From positions 372,001 to 436,000 of the forward strand of contig NZ_CANMDB010000001.1 of NCBI RefSeq assembly GCF_947496515.1: a DNA stretch of 64,000 nucleotides. Direction: 5' to 3'. This stretch comes from an uncultured Roseobacter sp. (lineage in GTDB: Bacteria; Pseudomonadota; Alphaproteobacteria; Rhodobacterales; Rhodobacteraceae). Shown one piece after another: positions 48,872 through 57,999 of the stretch (position 1 is its first letter; the number at the start of each line of letters is the position of its first letter). Below the pieces are notes generated by a model, which worked only from the letters and a program-made list of their open reading frames with translations, ran no database searches and was not told where the DNA came from. The translations under genes were made by a program, and so were the position numbers.

Positions 48872-48902
48872 CTGGCCGGGCGGCGCTCAGACGCCCGGCC
48901 AG
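48872..48902 (+). terminator. Hairpin after binding-protein gene
   Basis: An 11-base perfect stem (CTGGCCGGGCG and complement) with a 9-base loop, 8 bases past the stop and without a U-tract. In ABC operons such hairpins often raise binding-protein mRNA over permease mRNA; that role is inferred here. Confidence 0.55.
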
Positions 48903-48992
48903 TCGCCCCCTCCGCGACCCATCCGCCAGCGAGACAGAGCCGTTGACGAATGCGCCGCGACTATCCCATCGCACGACGGAGGAGATGCGCCG

Positions 48993-49919
48993 ATGACCGC
49001 CATAGATCCCACGATTGCCGCCGCGAAATCGCAGCGCGGCTGGTACAAGCGCAACGAGATTGCGGTCACGCCATGGTTGTTCCTGGCACCTGCCATCCTG
49101 TTTTTTGTCTTCTACGTTGTCTGGCCGATCTATCAGTCGATCGCGATTTCCTTCTACGACTGGGATGGGCTGGGCGAGGCGCGCTTTGTCGGCATGGACA
49201 ACTATGCGGAGCTGATGGACGACAGCGCCTTTGAGGTGTCGTTGTGGAACAACCTCAAGTGGTTGCTGTTCTACCTTCTGGCGATCCCCGGAGGGCTCTT
49301 TATCGCGCTCTTTCTGAACCAGACGGTCACGGGGATCCGGATCTACAAATCGCTATTCTTCTTTCCCTTCGTGTTGAGCCAGGTCGTCGTGGGGCTGGTC
49401 TTTTCATGGTTCTACCTGCCCAACGAGGGGCTGTTGAACACCGTGCTTGGGGTTTTCGGCATGGGACCTATCAACGTGCTGGGCGATCCGACACTTGCCA
49501 CCTACGGCATCATTGCGGCCGGGCTCTGGCCGCAGACGGCCTATTGCATGATCCTCTATCTCACGGGCCTAAACGCGGTTGATCCCGAACAGATCGAGGC
49601 CGGGCGGCTCGATGGTGCCAAGGGCTGGCGGATGCTGTGGTTTATCATTATCCCGCAGCTGAAGCCTGCAACCTTCATCGCCTTTGTGGTGACCATCATC
49701 GGCGCGTTGCGCTCCTTTGATCTGATCTCCGTGATGACCAACGGGGGGCCCTTTGGTCAGACCCGGGTCCTGAGTTTCTACATGTTTGAGAAGGCGCTGT
49801 CGGAATACGGCTTCCGCATGGGGTATGGCGCGGCCATCGCAGTGGTGCTGTTCCTGATCATGCTGGTCTTTATCGCCTATTTCCTATGGTCCATGTGGTC
49901 CGAGGAGCGGGGCCGGTGA
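48993..49919 (+). CDS. Sugar ABC transporter permease 1 (CUT1, MalF-like)
   Basis: 308 residues, about six transmembrane helices. Long N-terminal soluble start (DPTIAAAKSQRGWYKRNE) then APAILFFVFYVVWPI. The cytoplasmic EAA loop reads EQIEAGRLDGAKGWRMLWF. First permease of the system; separated from its partner by an MmcQ-like gene and a dispersed repeat, which is unusual for tightly packed permease pairs. Confidence 0.92.
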   Translation: MTAIDPTIAAAKSQRGWYKRNEIAVTPWLFLAPAILFFVFYVVWPIYQSIAISFYDWDGLGEARFVGMDNYAELMDDSAFEVSLWNNLKWLLFYLLAIPGGLFIALFLNQTVTGIRIYKSLFFFPFVLSQVVVGLVFSWFYLPNEGLLNTVLGVFGMGPINVLGDPTLATYGIIAAGLWPQTAYCMILYLTGLNAVDPEQIEAGRLDGAKGWRMLWFIIIPQLKPATFIAFVVTIIGALRSFDLISVMTNGGPFGQTRVLSFYMFEKALSEYGFRMGYGAAIAVVLFLIMLVFIAYFLWSMWSEERGR

Positions 49920-49940
49920 GCCATCAAAAGAGATTTTATA

Positions 49941-49966
49941 CCTCCGGTGGGAGTTTATCCGGCAAG
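49941..49966 (+). repeat. Dispersed intergenic repeat, copy 2
   Basis: 26 bases matching 22688-22713 at 23 of 26 positions (CCTCCGGTGGGAGTTTATCC and then GGCAAG). Lies between permease 1 and the MmcQ-like gene, in the sense orientation. Confidence 0.5.
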
Positions 49967-49983
49967 ATGACGGGGGAGCGATC

Positions 49984-50349
49984 ATGACCAGGGAGGCATT
50001 TGACGCGCTCTGTGCCGTGCATCCCGGGGCGGTTCTGTCGGGCCCGGGCGAGCTCGACGCGTGGAAAGTGGGCGGCAAGATGTTTGCCTGTTTCGGACAT
50101 ACGGATAATCGCGCCGAAAATGACGATCATGTGGTGGTGCGCTGTGCCGATGCGGAGATGGCCCGTGTGCTGATTGACAGCGGTGTCGCAGGAAAGCCCG
50201 CGTATTTTCGCGGTGCCTGGGTGCGGCTGGATTTGCCGAGCCTGCCTGCCGACGAGGCCCGCCACCGCGTGGCCGTATCCTACGATGCCGTCCGGGCCGG
50301 ATTGACCAAGAAGGCCCAAGCCGCCCTGCCCCAACGCCAGGAGATCTGA
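49984..50349 (+). CDS. MmcQ/YjbR family protein
   Basis: 121 residues, ATG at 49984 with a GGGGGAG ribosome-binding site. Shows the family pattern: FDALCAVHPGAVLS, AWKVGGKMFACFG, WVRLDLPSLPADEARHRVAVSYDAVRAGLTKK. Members have a double-wing DNA-binding-like fold but no known function. Its place inside an ABC transporter operon (1 base before permease 2) looks like an insertion and not a functional partner. Confidence 0.85.
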   Translation: MTREAFDALCAVHPGAVLSGPGELDAWKVGGKMFACFGHTDNRAENDDHVVVRCADAEMARVLIDSGVAGKPAYFRGAWVRLDLPSLPADEARHRVAVSYDAVRAGLTKKAQAALPQRQEI

Positions 50350-50350
50350 G

Positions 50351-51199
50351 ATGTTTCCAACACCCATCGAGAAAGGCTCCCGGACCTGGCAGCTGACCTA
50401 TCAGTCGCTGTTGCCCATGGCATTGATCCTGTGGTTGTTGCCGCTGATTGCGGTTGCGATCTTCTCCGTCAAGCCTGCGGTGGATTTCACCCAAGGCAAC
50501 TACTGGGGGATGCCATCGTCTTTCGAGCTGGTGAACAACTACGGTCAGGTGTTTTTCAACTCCGACATGCCGCGGTACATGCTGAATTCCATGCTGATCA
50601 CCGTGCCGACGGTCATCGGGGCGGTCACGCTTTCCTGTCTGGCGGGATTTGCGCTCGGCATTTACAAGTTCAAGTCGAACATTTGGGTTTTCTTCATGTT
50701 CGTGGCGGGTAACTTCGTTCCATTCCAGATCCTGATGGTGCCCGTGCGCGACCTGACGCTCGACATGGGGCTTTACAACACCAAGACGGGGTTGGTCTTG
50801 TTCCATGTGGCGTTCCAGACGGGGTTTTGCACGCTATTCATGCGCAATTTCATCCGGGCGCTGCCGTTCCAGTTGATCGAGGCGGCGCGGGTCGAGGGGA
50901 TCGCGGAGTGGAAGATCTTCTGGTATGTGGTCATTCCGCTGATGAAACCCGCGATTGCGGCACTCAGCGTGCTGATCTTTACCTTCATCTGGAATGATTA
51001 CTTCTGGGCTGTGGTTCTGACCCAGGGCCCAGAAAGCCAGCCTGTCACAGCCGGGATCACCTCTTTCAATGCGCAGTTCCGGGCCGCGTATCACCTGATG
51101 AGCGCGGGCTCCATTGTTGCCGCCCTGCCGCCGGTGCTGATGTTCTTTGCCATGCAAAAACACTTCATCGCGGGACTGACCCTCGGGGCCGTCAAGTAA
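50351..51199 (+). CDS. Sugar ABC transporter permease 2 (CUT1, MalG-like)
   Basis: 282 residues, about six helices. The EAA loop reads QLIEAARVEGIAEWKIFWYVVIPLMKP in the family pattern, and the C-terminus ends HFIAGLTLGAVK, typical of MalG-type subunits. Starts one base after the MmcQ-like gene and 26 bases before the GH4 gene. Confidence 0.93.
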   Translation: MFPTPIEKGSRTWQLTYQSLLPMALILWLLPLIAVAIFSVKPAVDFTQGNYWGMPSSFELVNNYGQVFFNSDMPRYMLNSMLITVPTVIGAVTLSCLAGFALGIYKFKSNIWVFFMFVAGNFVPFQILMVPVRDLTLDMGLYNTKTGLVLFHVAFQTGFCTLFMRNFIRALPFQLIEAARVEGIAEWKIFWYVVIPLMKPAIAALSVLIFTFIWNDYFWAVVLTQGPESQPVTAGITSFNAQFRAAYHLMSAGSIVAALPPVLMFFAMQKHFIAGLTLGAVK

Positions 51200-51225
51200 C
51201 CCTCAATCACGAGACAAGACAAGAC

Positions 51226-52569
51226 ATGACAAAGATCACGATGATCGGGGCGGGATCCACCGTCTTCATGAAGAACCTCATTGGCGATGCGCTGAGCAAG
51301 CCCGCGCTGCGAGAAGCGCATATCGCGTTGATGGATATTGATGCGCAGCGGCTCGCGCAGTCCGAGCTGGTGGCGCGAAAGCTGGTGATGAGCTTGGGCG
51401 CGAGCGCCAGTGTCACGACACATACCAACCAGCGCGAGGCGCTGGAGAGGGCGGATTTCGTGATCGTGGCGTTCCAGATCGGCGGGTTCGAGCCTGCGAC
51501 ACGGATCGATTTCGACATCCCCAACCGCTACGGTCTGCGCCAGACCATTGCAGATACGCTGGGTATCGGCGGCATCATGCGCGGTTTACGGACGGTACCG
51601 CATCTGTGGTCTATCGCCGACGACATGGCCGCGGTCTGCCCCGATGCGCTGATGCTGCAATACGTGAACCCGATGGCCATCAATACCTGGGCATTGACCT
51701 CGCGTTACCCTCGGCTCAAGCAGGTGGGCCTGTGCCATTCCGTGCAAAACACCGTCGAGGAGCTGGCGCTGGATCTGGAGATGGACGAGGCATCGCTGCG
51801 CTATCGGGTGGGTGGCATCAATCACGTGGCATTCCTGCTGGAGCTGACCGACCGGGATGGCAACGATCTTTATCCTGCGATGCGGGCCGGCTACCGCGCG
51901 GGCAAGATCCCGCTGGAGAGCCGCTGGAACCCACGCTGCCCCAATCTGGTCCGCTACGAGACCTTCATGCATCTGGGATACTTTGGCACCGAGTCCTCCG
52001 AGCATTTTGCCGAATACGTGCCCTGGTTCATTAAATCGCACCGGCCCGATCTGATCGAACGCTTCCGCATCCCGCTCGACGAATACCCGACCCGCTGTGC
52101 CGAGCAGGTCAGCGCATGGGAAAGGCAATACCGCGATTTGCAGCAGGCCGAGCGGATCGAGCACACTGTCTCCAACGAATATGCTGCGACCATCATGGAC
52201 AGCATCGTGACGGGCACGCCGTCGGTGGTCTATGGCAATGTGGCGAACACCGGACTGATCCCGCAGCTGCCTACAGGGGCTGCCGTCGAGGTGCCCTGTC
52301 TGGTGGATACAAACGGGCTGCAGCCCACGGTCGTGGACGATATTCCGCCGCATCTGCTGGCAGTGATGAACACCTCCGTGAACGTCCAGCAGCTCACCGT
52401 CGAGGCGCTGTTGACCGAGAACGTGGAACACATCTATCACGCCGCCTACATGGATCCCCGCACGGCTGCCGAGCTGGATCTGAGCCAGATCAAATCGCTG
52501 GTGGATGATCTGTTGGTGGCGCATGGTGACTGGTTGCCCGGCTGGGCCCGCCGGTCGCGCGCGGCCTGA
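51226..52569 (+). CDS. GH4 family glycosidase (alpha-galactosidase/glucosidase type)
   Basis: NAD+- and Mn2+-dependent glycoside hydrolase, cytoplasmic, 447 residues. Nucleotide-binding IGAGSTVFMKN at the N-terminus; the metal site is formed by LCHSVQ (Cys) and GGINHVAF (His). It looks closest to MelA-like alpha-galactosidases; alpha-glucosidase is possible. It sits between permease 2 and the SDR, suiting hydrolysis of imported alpha-galactosides. Confidence 0.88.
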   Translation: MTKITMIGAGSTVFMKNLIGDALSKPALREAHIALMDIDAQRLAQSELVARKLVMSLGASASVTTHTNQREALERADFVIVAFQIGGFEPATRIDFDIPNRYGLRQTIADTLGIGGIMRGLRTVPHLWSIADDMAAVCPDALMLQYVNPMAINTWALTSRYPRLKQVGLCHSVQNTVEELALDLEMDEASLRYRVGGINHVAFLLELTDRDGNDLYPAMRAGYRAGKIPLESRWNPRCPNLVRYETFMHLGYFGTESSEHFAEYVPWFIKSHRPDLIERFRIPLDEYPTRCAEQVSAWERQYRDLQQAERIEHTVSNEYAATIMDSIVTGTPSVVYGNVANTGLIPQLPTGAAVEVPCLVDTNGLQPTVVDDIPPHLLAVMNTSVNVQQLTVEALLTENVEHIYHAAYMDPRTAAELDLSQIKSLVDDLLVAHGDWLPGWARRSRAA

Positions 52570-52606
52570 CGGTTTTGAGATTTCCTCTCTTCGGCAAAGG
52601 TCCGAT

Positions 52607-53377
52607 ATGACACGCAATGCGACTTTTAACGACCTCGACGGAGCTTCTGTCTACATTACGGGCGGCGGCTCCGGCATCGGGGCGGACCTGACCGACGGGT
52701 TTCTGGCACAAGGGGCCAAGGTCGCCTTTATCGGGCGGTCCGACGCCAGCGGATTTGTCGAGGAGATGGGCGAGAAGCACGGGGTCAAACCGCTCTTCTT
52801 TCAGGGGGATATCACCGATACCGAGGCGCTGCACCGAAGCATCGCGGCAGCGGCGGAGGCACATGGCCCGGTGGATGCGCTCGTGTCCAACGCGGCCAAT
52901 GATAAACGGCACAGCTGGGCGGAGATCAGTCCCGACGAATGGGACCAGTTGATGGCCGTCAACCTCAAGGCCTACTTCTTTGCGGCCCAGGCTGTGGCCC
53001 CCGCAATGCAGGCGCGTGGGTCAGGGTCCATCATCAACTTCAGCTCCATCAGCTACATGATGGGCAATGCGGGCTACCCAGCCTATACGGCAGCGAATGG
53101 CGGTATCACCGCACTGACCCGCAGCCTGGCGCGCGAGCTTGGACCCGATGGCATTCGCGTCAATGCGCTGGCGCCCGGCTGGGTGTTGACCGACAAGCAG
53201 TTGGACAAATGGGCCACGCCCGAAGGGCTGGCAGCGCATCTGGACCGCCAGTGCCTCAAGACGCATCTCGCGCCGCAGGACATCGTGGAGGCGGTGCTGT
53301 TTCTGGCCTCCAGGACCAGCCGCATGATGACGGGCCAGTGCATGGTGGTCGACGGCGGTGTGGTAACCACCGGATGA
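52607..53377 (+). CDS. Short-chain dehydrogenase/reductase, possible galactose 1-dehydrogenase
   Basis: 256 residues from the ATG at 52607. Rossmann motif TGGGSGIG, NAAN-like SNAAND, active-site serine in NFSSISYMM, tyrosine in GYPAYTAANGG, then LAPGWVLTD. The YxxxK motif reads Y-T-A-A-N: the catalytic lysine is asparagine (codon AAT). Position beside KDGal kinase and aldolase suggests galactose or galactoside oxidation, but the missing lysine leaves activity uncertain. Stop overlaps the next gene (ATGA). Confidence 0.82.
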   Translation: MTRNATFNDLDGASVYITGGGSGIGADLTDGFLAQGAKVAFIGRSDASGFVEEMGEKHGVKPLFFQGDITDTEALHRSIAAAAEAHGPVDALVSNAANDKRHSWAEISPDEWDQLMAVNLKAYFFAAQAVAPAMQARGSGSIINFSSISYMMGNAGYPAYTAANGGITALTRSLARELGPDGIRVNALAPGWVLTDKQLDKWATPEGLAAHLDRQCLKTHLAPQDIVEAVLFLASRTSRMMTGQCMVVDGGVVTTG

Positions 53378-54279
53378 GCGACACCCCCACACCGGAGTGG
53401 ATTGCCGTCGACTGGGGCACGACGCACCTGCGCGCGTTTGCGATGCGGGATGCGACGGTGCTTGCGCGATCGGTCTCCCAGGACGGTATGGGCAGGCTTG
53501 ACCGAACAGGGTTCGAACCTGCGCTGATGGCGCTGGTCGGCCCATGGCTGAGCGCCGGCCCGGTTCCGGTGATCGCCTGCGGCATGGTCGGCTCTCGTCA
53601 GGGATGGGTAGAGGCGCCCTACCGCGAGGTTCCTTGTGTCCCGCTGGATCCGACTCTCACCCCTGCCCCGGTCACGGGCGATCTTGCGGTGCATGTGCTG
53701 GGCGGTCTGTCGCAAAGGCGGCCCGCGGACGTCATGCGCGGGGAGGAGACGCAGATCGCGGGGTTCCTCGCGCTCAACCCCGGCTGGGACGGTGTGCTGT
53801 GCTTGCCCGGGACCCACACTAAATGGGTCCATCTGAGCGCGGGTGAGGTCGTCAGCTTTCAGACCTTCATGACCGGCGAGATCTTTGCCTTGCTGAGCGG
53901 TCACTCTGTGCTGCGTCATTCGCTGACGACCGATGGATTTGACGCGGAGGCTTTCGATACCGCAGTCAGCGACGCCATGGGTCACCCCGAACGGTTTGCC
54001 GCGAAACTCTTTAGCCTGCGCGCGGGTCATCTGCTGCACGGCACGCAGGACGCAGCCATCCGGGGCGCGCTGTCGGGGGTGCTGATCGGGGCGGAGCTCG
54101 CCGCCGCGCGGCACTATTGGCTGGGCCAGAACATCGCCATTCTCGGCATGGGTGATCAGGCGCAGGCCTACCAGCGCGCATTGCGCCCGCAGGGGATCGA
54201 GGCGATGCTGGTCGATACCGAAAGAGCCACTCTGGCAGGCCTGACCGCCGCCTATCGCACCCAGAAAGAACGCGCATGA
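53374..54279 (+). CDS. dgoK: 2-dehydro-3-deoxygalactonokinase
   Basis: ATP-dependent kinase of the De Ley-Doudoroff pathway: phosphorylates KDGal at C6. 301 residues from the ATG at 53374. Phosphate motif IAVDWGTTHLRAF, then CGMVGSRQGWVEAPY, MRGEETQIAGFL and PGTHTKWVHL, as in DgoK proteins. Coupled by four-base overlaps on both sides. Confidence 0.92.
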   Translation: MSDTPTPEWIAVDWGTTHLRAFAMRDATVLARSVSQDGMGRLDRTGFEPALMALVGPWLSAGPVPVIACGMVGSRQGWVEAPYREVPCVPLDPTLTPAPVTGDLAVHVLGGLSQRRPADVMRGEETQIAGFLALNPGWDGVLCLPGTHTKWVHLSAGEVVSFQTFMTGEIFALLSGHSVLRHSLTTDGFDAEAFDTAVSDAMGHPERFAAKLFSLRAGHLLHGTQDAAIRGALSGVLIGAELAAARHYWLGQNIAILGMGDQAQAYQRALRPQGIEAMLVDTERATLAGLTAAYRTQKERA

Positions 54280-54881
54280 CATTGCCCATCATCGCCATTC
54301 TGCGGGGGATCACGCCCGCGGAAGCCGAAGCCATCGGCGCCGCACTCATCGCCGCCGGGATCACCCAGATCGAGGTGCCGCTGAACTCGCCCGATCCCTT
54401 GCGGAGCATCGGCACACTTGCTGCAACCTTTGGCCAGCGGGCGCTGGTCGGCGCAGGCACCGTCCTGACCGTTCCAGAGGTTGAAGCAGTGGCAAAGGCG
54501 GGTGGCAAGCTTATCGTCTCTCCGAATTGTGACACGGCGGTGATCCGCGTCAGCAAGTCGCTGGGACTGCACAGCTGGCCCGGTGTCTTTACCCCGACAG
54601 AGGCGCTCGCGGCGCTGCAGGCGGGTGCCGACGGGCTCAAGCTCTTTCCCGGCACCATGGCGGGGCCTGCAGGTCTAGCAGCCATGCGCGCGATATTGCC
54701 CGAAGGCACACGGGTCTTTGCCGTCGGCGGCGCGGGTCCCGAGAATTTCGCCGATTGGATCGCGGCTGGCGCGGATGGGTTCGGCATCGGATCTGCCATC
54801 TACAAACCCGGCATGAGCGTGGCGGATGTGGCAGACCGCGCGCGGACCATCGTGGCCGCCTACACTGCGGCATCTGCGTGA
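54276..54881 (+). CDS. dgoA: 2-dehydro-3-deoxy-6-phosphogalactonate aldolase
   Basis: Class I aldolase splitting KDPGal into pyruvate and glyceraldehyde-3-phosphate. 201 residues of the KDPG/KDPGal family: IAILRGITPAEAEAI, LVGAGTVLT, the Schiff-base lysine in ADGLKLFPGTMAG, and FAVGGAGPENFADW. Overlaps dgoK (ATGA) and the GH42 gene (GTGA). Placed with dgoK, KDPGal is preferred over KDPG as substrate. Confidence 0.92.
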   Translation: MTLPIIAILRGITPAEAEAIGAALIAAGITQIEVPLNSPDPLRSIGTLAATFGQRALVGAGTVLTVPEVEAVAKAGGKLIVSPNCDTAVIRVSKSLGLHSWPGVFTPTEALAALQAGADGLKLFPGTMAGPAGLAAMRAILPEGTRVFAVGGAGPENFADWIAAGADGFGIGSAIYKPGMSVADVADRARTIVAAYTAASA

Positions 54882-56797
54882 CAGGACCTTTGCAGCGCGC
54901 GCTTGGCGTTTGCTACTACCCAGAACACTGGCCGGAGGACATGTGGGCCCGGGACGCCGCAGAGATGGTCGCCACGGGTATCACCTGGGTCCGGATCGGT
55001 GAGTTTGCCTGGAGCAGGCTGGAGCCGGACCCGGGCCGTTTCACCTTTGACTGGCTGGACCGGGCCATCGATGTCCTGTCGTCTGCGGGCCTCAAGATCG
55101 TGCTCGGCACGCCGACCTGCACGCCGCCGCGCTGGATGCTGGAGCGCTTCCCCGACATGCTGGCACGGGATGCCTCCGGTCAGCTGCGCAAGTTCGGGTC
55201 GCGCAGGCACTACTGCTTCAGCCACGCGGGCTACCGCGCCGCCAGCGCTGACATCGCTGCGGTTCTGGGCGACCGCTACGGGCGCGATGCGCGCATCCAC
55301 GCCTGGCAGATCGACAATGAATACGGCTGTCACGACACCATCCTGTCCTACTCCGAGGCCGCGCGCGACGCGTTTCGCCTCTGGCTGCGCGACCGGTACG
55401 GCGAGATCACAGCGCTGAACGAAGCCTGGGGCAATGTCTTCTGGTCGATGGAATACCGCGATTTCGACGAGATCGAGTTGCCCAACCTGACCGTAACTCA
55501 GGCCAACCCAAGCCACGACATGGCCTTTCGCCGCTTCAGTTCAGATCAGGTGGTGGCCTATCACACCGCGCAGGCCGACGTGCTGCGCGCACGGACCGAC
55601 GCACCCCTGCTGCACAACTACATGGGCAGGGTGCTGGAGTTCGATCACTTCGACGTGGGTGCCAGCCTCGATATTGCCACATGGGACAGCTATCCCATCG
55701 GGTTCCTCTCTGACCGGCTGGAAGGCACGGCAGAGCACAAGGCCCGCTTTCTTCAGCAGGGCGACCCGGACATGCAGGCCTTTCATCACGATCTCTACCG
55801 CGCGGTCGGGCGCGACGGCCGCTGGTGGGTGATGGAGCAGCAGCCAGGGCCGGTAAACTGGGCGCCGCATAATCCTGCGCCGCTGCCCGGCATGGTCCGG
55901 CTGTGGAGCTGGGAGGCTTTTGCCCACGGGGCCGAGGTCGTGAGCTATTTCCGCTGGCGTCAGGCTCCTTTCGCGCAGGAGCAGATGCACGCGGGGCTCA
56001 AGCGGCCCGACAACGCCGCCGCCCCCGGTCTGGCCGAAGTTGCCCGGGTGGCGCGGGAGATCGCACAGATGCCGGATGCGGGCACTGCCGCGGCCCGTGT
56101 CGCGCTGATCTTTGACTACCCCTCCGCCTGGGCGTGGGACGTGCTTCCGCAAGGTACCGGCTTCAGCTACTTCCGTCTGATGCTTGACGCCTATCGCGCG
56201 CTCCGGCGCCGCGGGCTGTCGGTTGATATCGTGCCGTCCTCTACGAGCGATCTGTCGGGTTACGCGTTGGCGCTGGCACCCGGGCTGGCATCAATGCCCG
56301 ATGCCCTTTGTGCGGCGCTGGCGGGACGCACCGCTCTGGTCGGCCCGCGCAGCAACGCGGTGACGGACGAGCTTTGCATCCCTGATCCCATGGGTCCTTC
56401 CCTGCCCGGCCTTGATGTGACAGCCACCCGGGTTGAGAGCCTGCCGCCCACCCACGAGCGACCCGTCAAAGGGGGTGGCAGCGTCGGTCTGTGGTGCGAG
56501 ACGCTGGAAGGGACGGCGGAGTGCCTCTTTGAGACGGAGGCAGGCGCGCCGGTTCTCATTGGCGATGGCACCCTGCACTACCTTGGATCCTGGCCAGATG
56601 CGGCGCTTTGGGACAGGATCATTCGTGCGCTTGCCGCGAAGGCGGATCTGGACGTCGAAGACCTTCCCGAAGGGCTGCGCCTGCGTGACACCCCCAGCCA
56701 CCGGTTCGTGTTCAACTACGGATCAAAGCCGGTTGCCTACAAGGATCAAGTGGTTGAACCCGCCGATGTCGTGTGGTGGCCACACGCGTCTTGCTAA
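54878..56797 (+). CDS. GH42 beta-galactosidase
   Basis: 639 residues from a GTG at 54878 coupled to dgoA. N-terminal RALGVCYYPEHWPE, acid/base Glu148 in WQIDNEYG, nucleophile Glu320 in WWVMEQQPG, and a trimerisation and C-terminal beta domain after about 400. No signal peptide, so the substrate is an imported galactoside. The longer open frame to 54755 is rejected because it lies within dgoA. Last gene of this plus-strand unit. Confidence 0.93.
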   Translation: MTGPLQRALGVCYYPEHWPEDMWARDAAEMVATGITWVRIGEFAWSRLEPDPGRFTFDWLDRAIDVLSSAGLKIVLGTPTCTPPRWMLERFPDMLARDASGQLRKFGSRRHYCFSHAGYRAASADIAAVLGDRYGRDARIHAWQIDNEYGCHDTILSYSEAARDAFRLWLRDRYGEITALNEAWGNVFWSMEYRDFDEIELPNLTVTQANPSHDMAFRRFSSDQVVAYHTAQADVLRARTDAPLLHNYMGRVLEFDHFDVGASLDIATWDSYPIGFLSDRLEGTAEHKARFLQQGDPDMQAFHHDLYRAVGRDGRWWVMEQQPGPVNWAPHNPAPLPGMVRLWSWEAFAHGAEVVSYFRWRQAPFAQEQMHAGLKRPDNAAAPGLAEVARVAREIAQMPDAGTAAARVALIFDYPSAWAWDVLPQGTGFSYFRLMLDAYRALRRRGLSVDIVPSSTSDLSGYALALAPGLASMPDALCAALAGRTALVGPRSNAVTDELCIPDPMGPSLPGLDVTATRVESLPPTHERPVKGGGSVGLWCETLEGTAECLFETEAGAPVLIGDGTLHYLGSWPDAALWDRIIRALAAKADLDVEDLPEGLRLRDTPSHRFVFNYGSKPVAYKDQVVEPADVVWWPHASC

Positions 56798-57057
56798 AGA
56801 GATAGGTCTGCCTGCAAGGCCCGACAGCCGCGTTGTCGTGCGCCGGGAAACCTCCCGGGTTGGAAGTGCCAAAGAACTTGAGGTTTAGGACGCAACACTT
56901 TGATCTGTATTATTTTCATGAGAATAGCTTAGGTCTCTTCGACACCTCTCAGCTTTTCAAACCCATGCAACGTTAATGCGGTCGACACAAGAAGGCGTTC
57001 CACAGGCGCGCAAGAACAGCCGTCTTCCACCACCGTGCCCGGCGGCTCCGAAACCCG

Positions 57058-57987
57058 TCAGCCGTGCGCCTGCGCGTAGGCCAGACAGCCCAGCAAAGCG
57101 GCTTCGTCCTGCGTGATGACCGACACCTGCACCGGTGGCATCTGCTGTTTGACCGCGGGTTGGGCCTGCAGCATCTCGACGAAGGTCTCGCGCGCCGGAC
57201 TGCCGAGCAGACCGCGCACGACGGATCCCGCCAGAAAGATCCCGCCCGAGGGCATGTAGAGCAACCGCAGATCCTGAATGAAGGCGCCCAGCATCCGTGC
57301 GTAGGTCTCGACCGAGGCGCGGGCGTCACTGTCGCCCTGATTGGCAGCGTCGATCACGTCGCGGGCGTCCATCTTTGGACCGCCGGTCGCGGCGGCGTGC
57401 AGCTCTGCGAGACCCGGGCCGCGCACCGCATCCTCGGCGCAGCGCACCCAGGGCGTCGCACCACCCACATAGGCGGTCATGATCTCGGCGACCCGGGTCG
57501 GCAGACTGCCAAGACCCGCCTCGGCCCGCAGGCACACGGTATGTCCCGCAAAGCGCAAGACCGGGCTGACGTTGAACCCGGTGCCCGCACCGATAACCAA
57601 CCGCTGATCACCGTCGCCGGTAAGGGCCTCCACAACGACCTGCGTGCCCTCTGGTCCCAGACTGTCGAGCGCATAGCCCAAAGCGCTCAGATCATTGAGC
57701 AGATCGACGCGCCCTGCCCCATGCCGGCCCGCCAGCTTTCGCGCATCAAATTCCCAGCCCCGGTTGGTCAGCCGCGCGGCCTGTGCCGTAACCGGACCGG
57801 CAACAGCGACCGATAGCGCCTCCAGTTGATGAACATCCGAATGCGCCAGATAGGCCGTCAGGGCGGTGTCAAAGTCCGCATAGTCGTCATTCTGGTAGCG
57901 CTTGGTCAGTGTGGCGTCGATCTTGCCACCGCGCGCGCAGGCGAACCGCACGTTGGTTCCCCCTACATCCGCCAGAATCAATGCCAT
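57058..57987 (-). CDS. glk: Glucokinase (bacterial Glk family)
   Basis: 309 residues, ASKHA fold. ADVGGTNVRFACARGG at the N-terminus and LLNDLSALGYAL supplying the catalytic aspartate. The later phosphate segment is VIGAGTGFNV and the zinc-site-like region is unusual (CLRAEAGLGSLP in place of EGGH), so substrate range could differ from E. coli Glk. Last gene of the xyl operon, 12 bases after xylA; it could phosphorylate glucose released by glycosidases. Confidence 0.82.
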   Translation of the reverse strand: MALILADVGGTNVRFACARGGKIDATLTKRYQNDDYADFDTALTAYLAHSDVHQLEALSVAVAGPVTAQAARLTNRGWEFDARKLAGRHGAGRVDLLNDLSALGYALDSLGPEGTQVVVEALTGDGDQRLVIGAGTGFNVSPVLRFAGHTVCLRAEAGLGSLPTRVAEIMTAYVGGATPWVRCAEDAVRGPGLAELHAAATGGPKMDARDVIDAANQGDSDARASVETYARMLGAFIQDLRLLYMPSGGIFLAGSVVRGLLGSPARETFVEMLQAQPAVKQQMPPVQVSVITQDEAALLGCLAYAQAHG

Positions 57988-57999
57988 GTCGCGCGGTCC

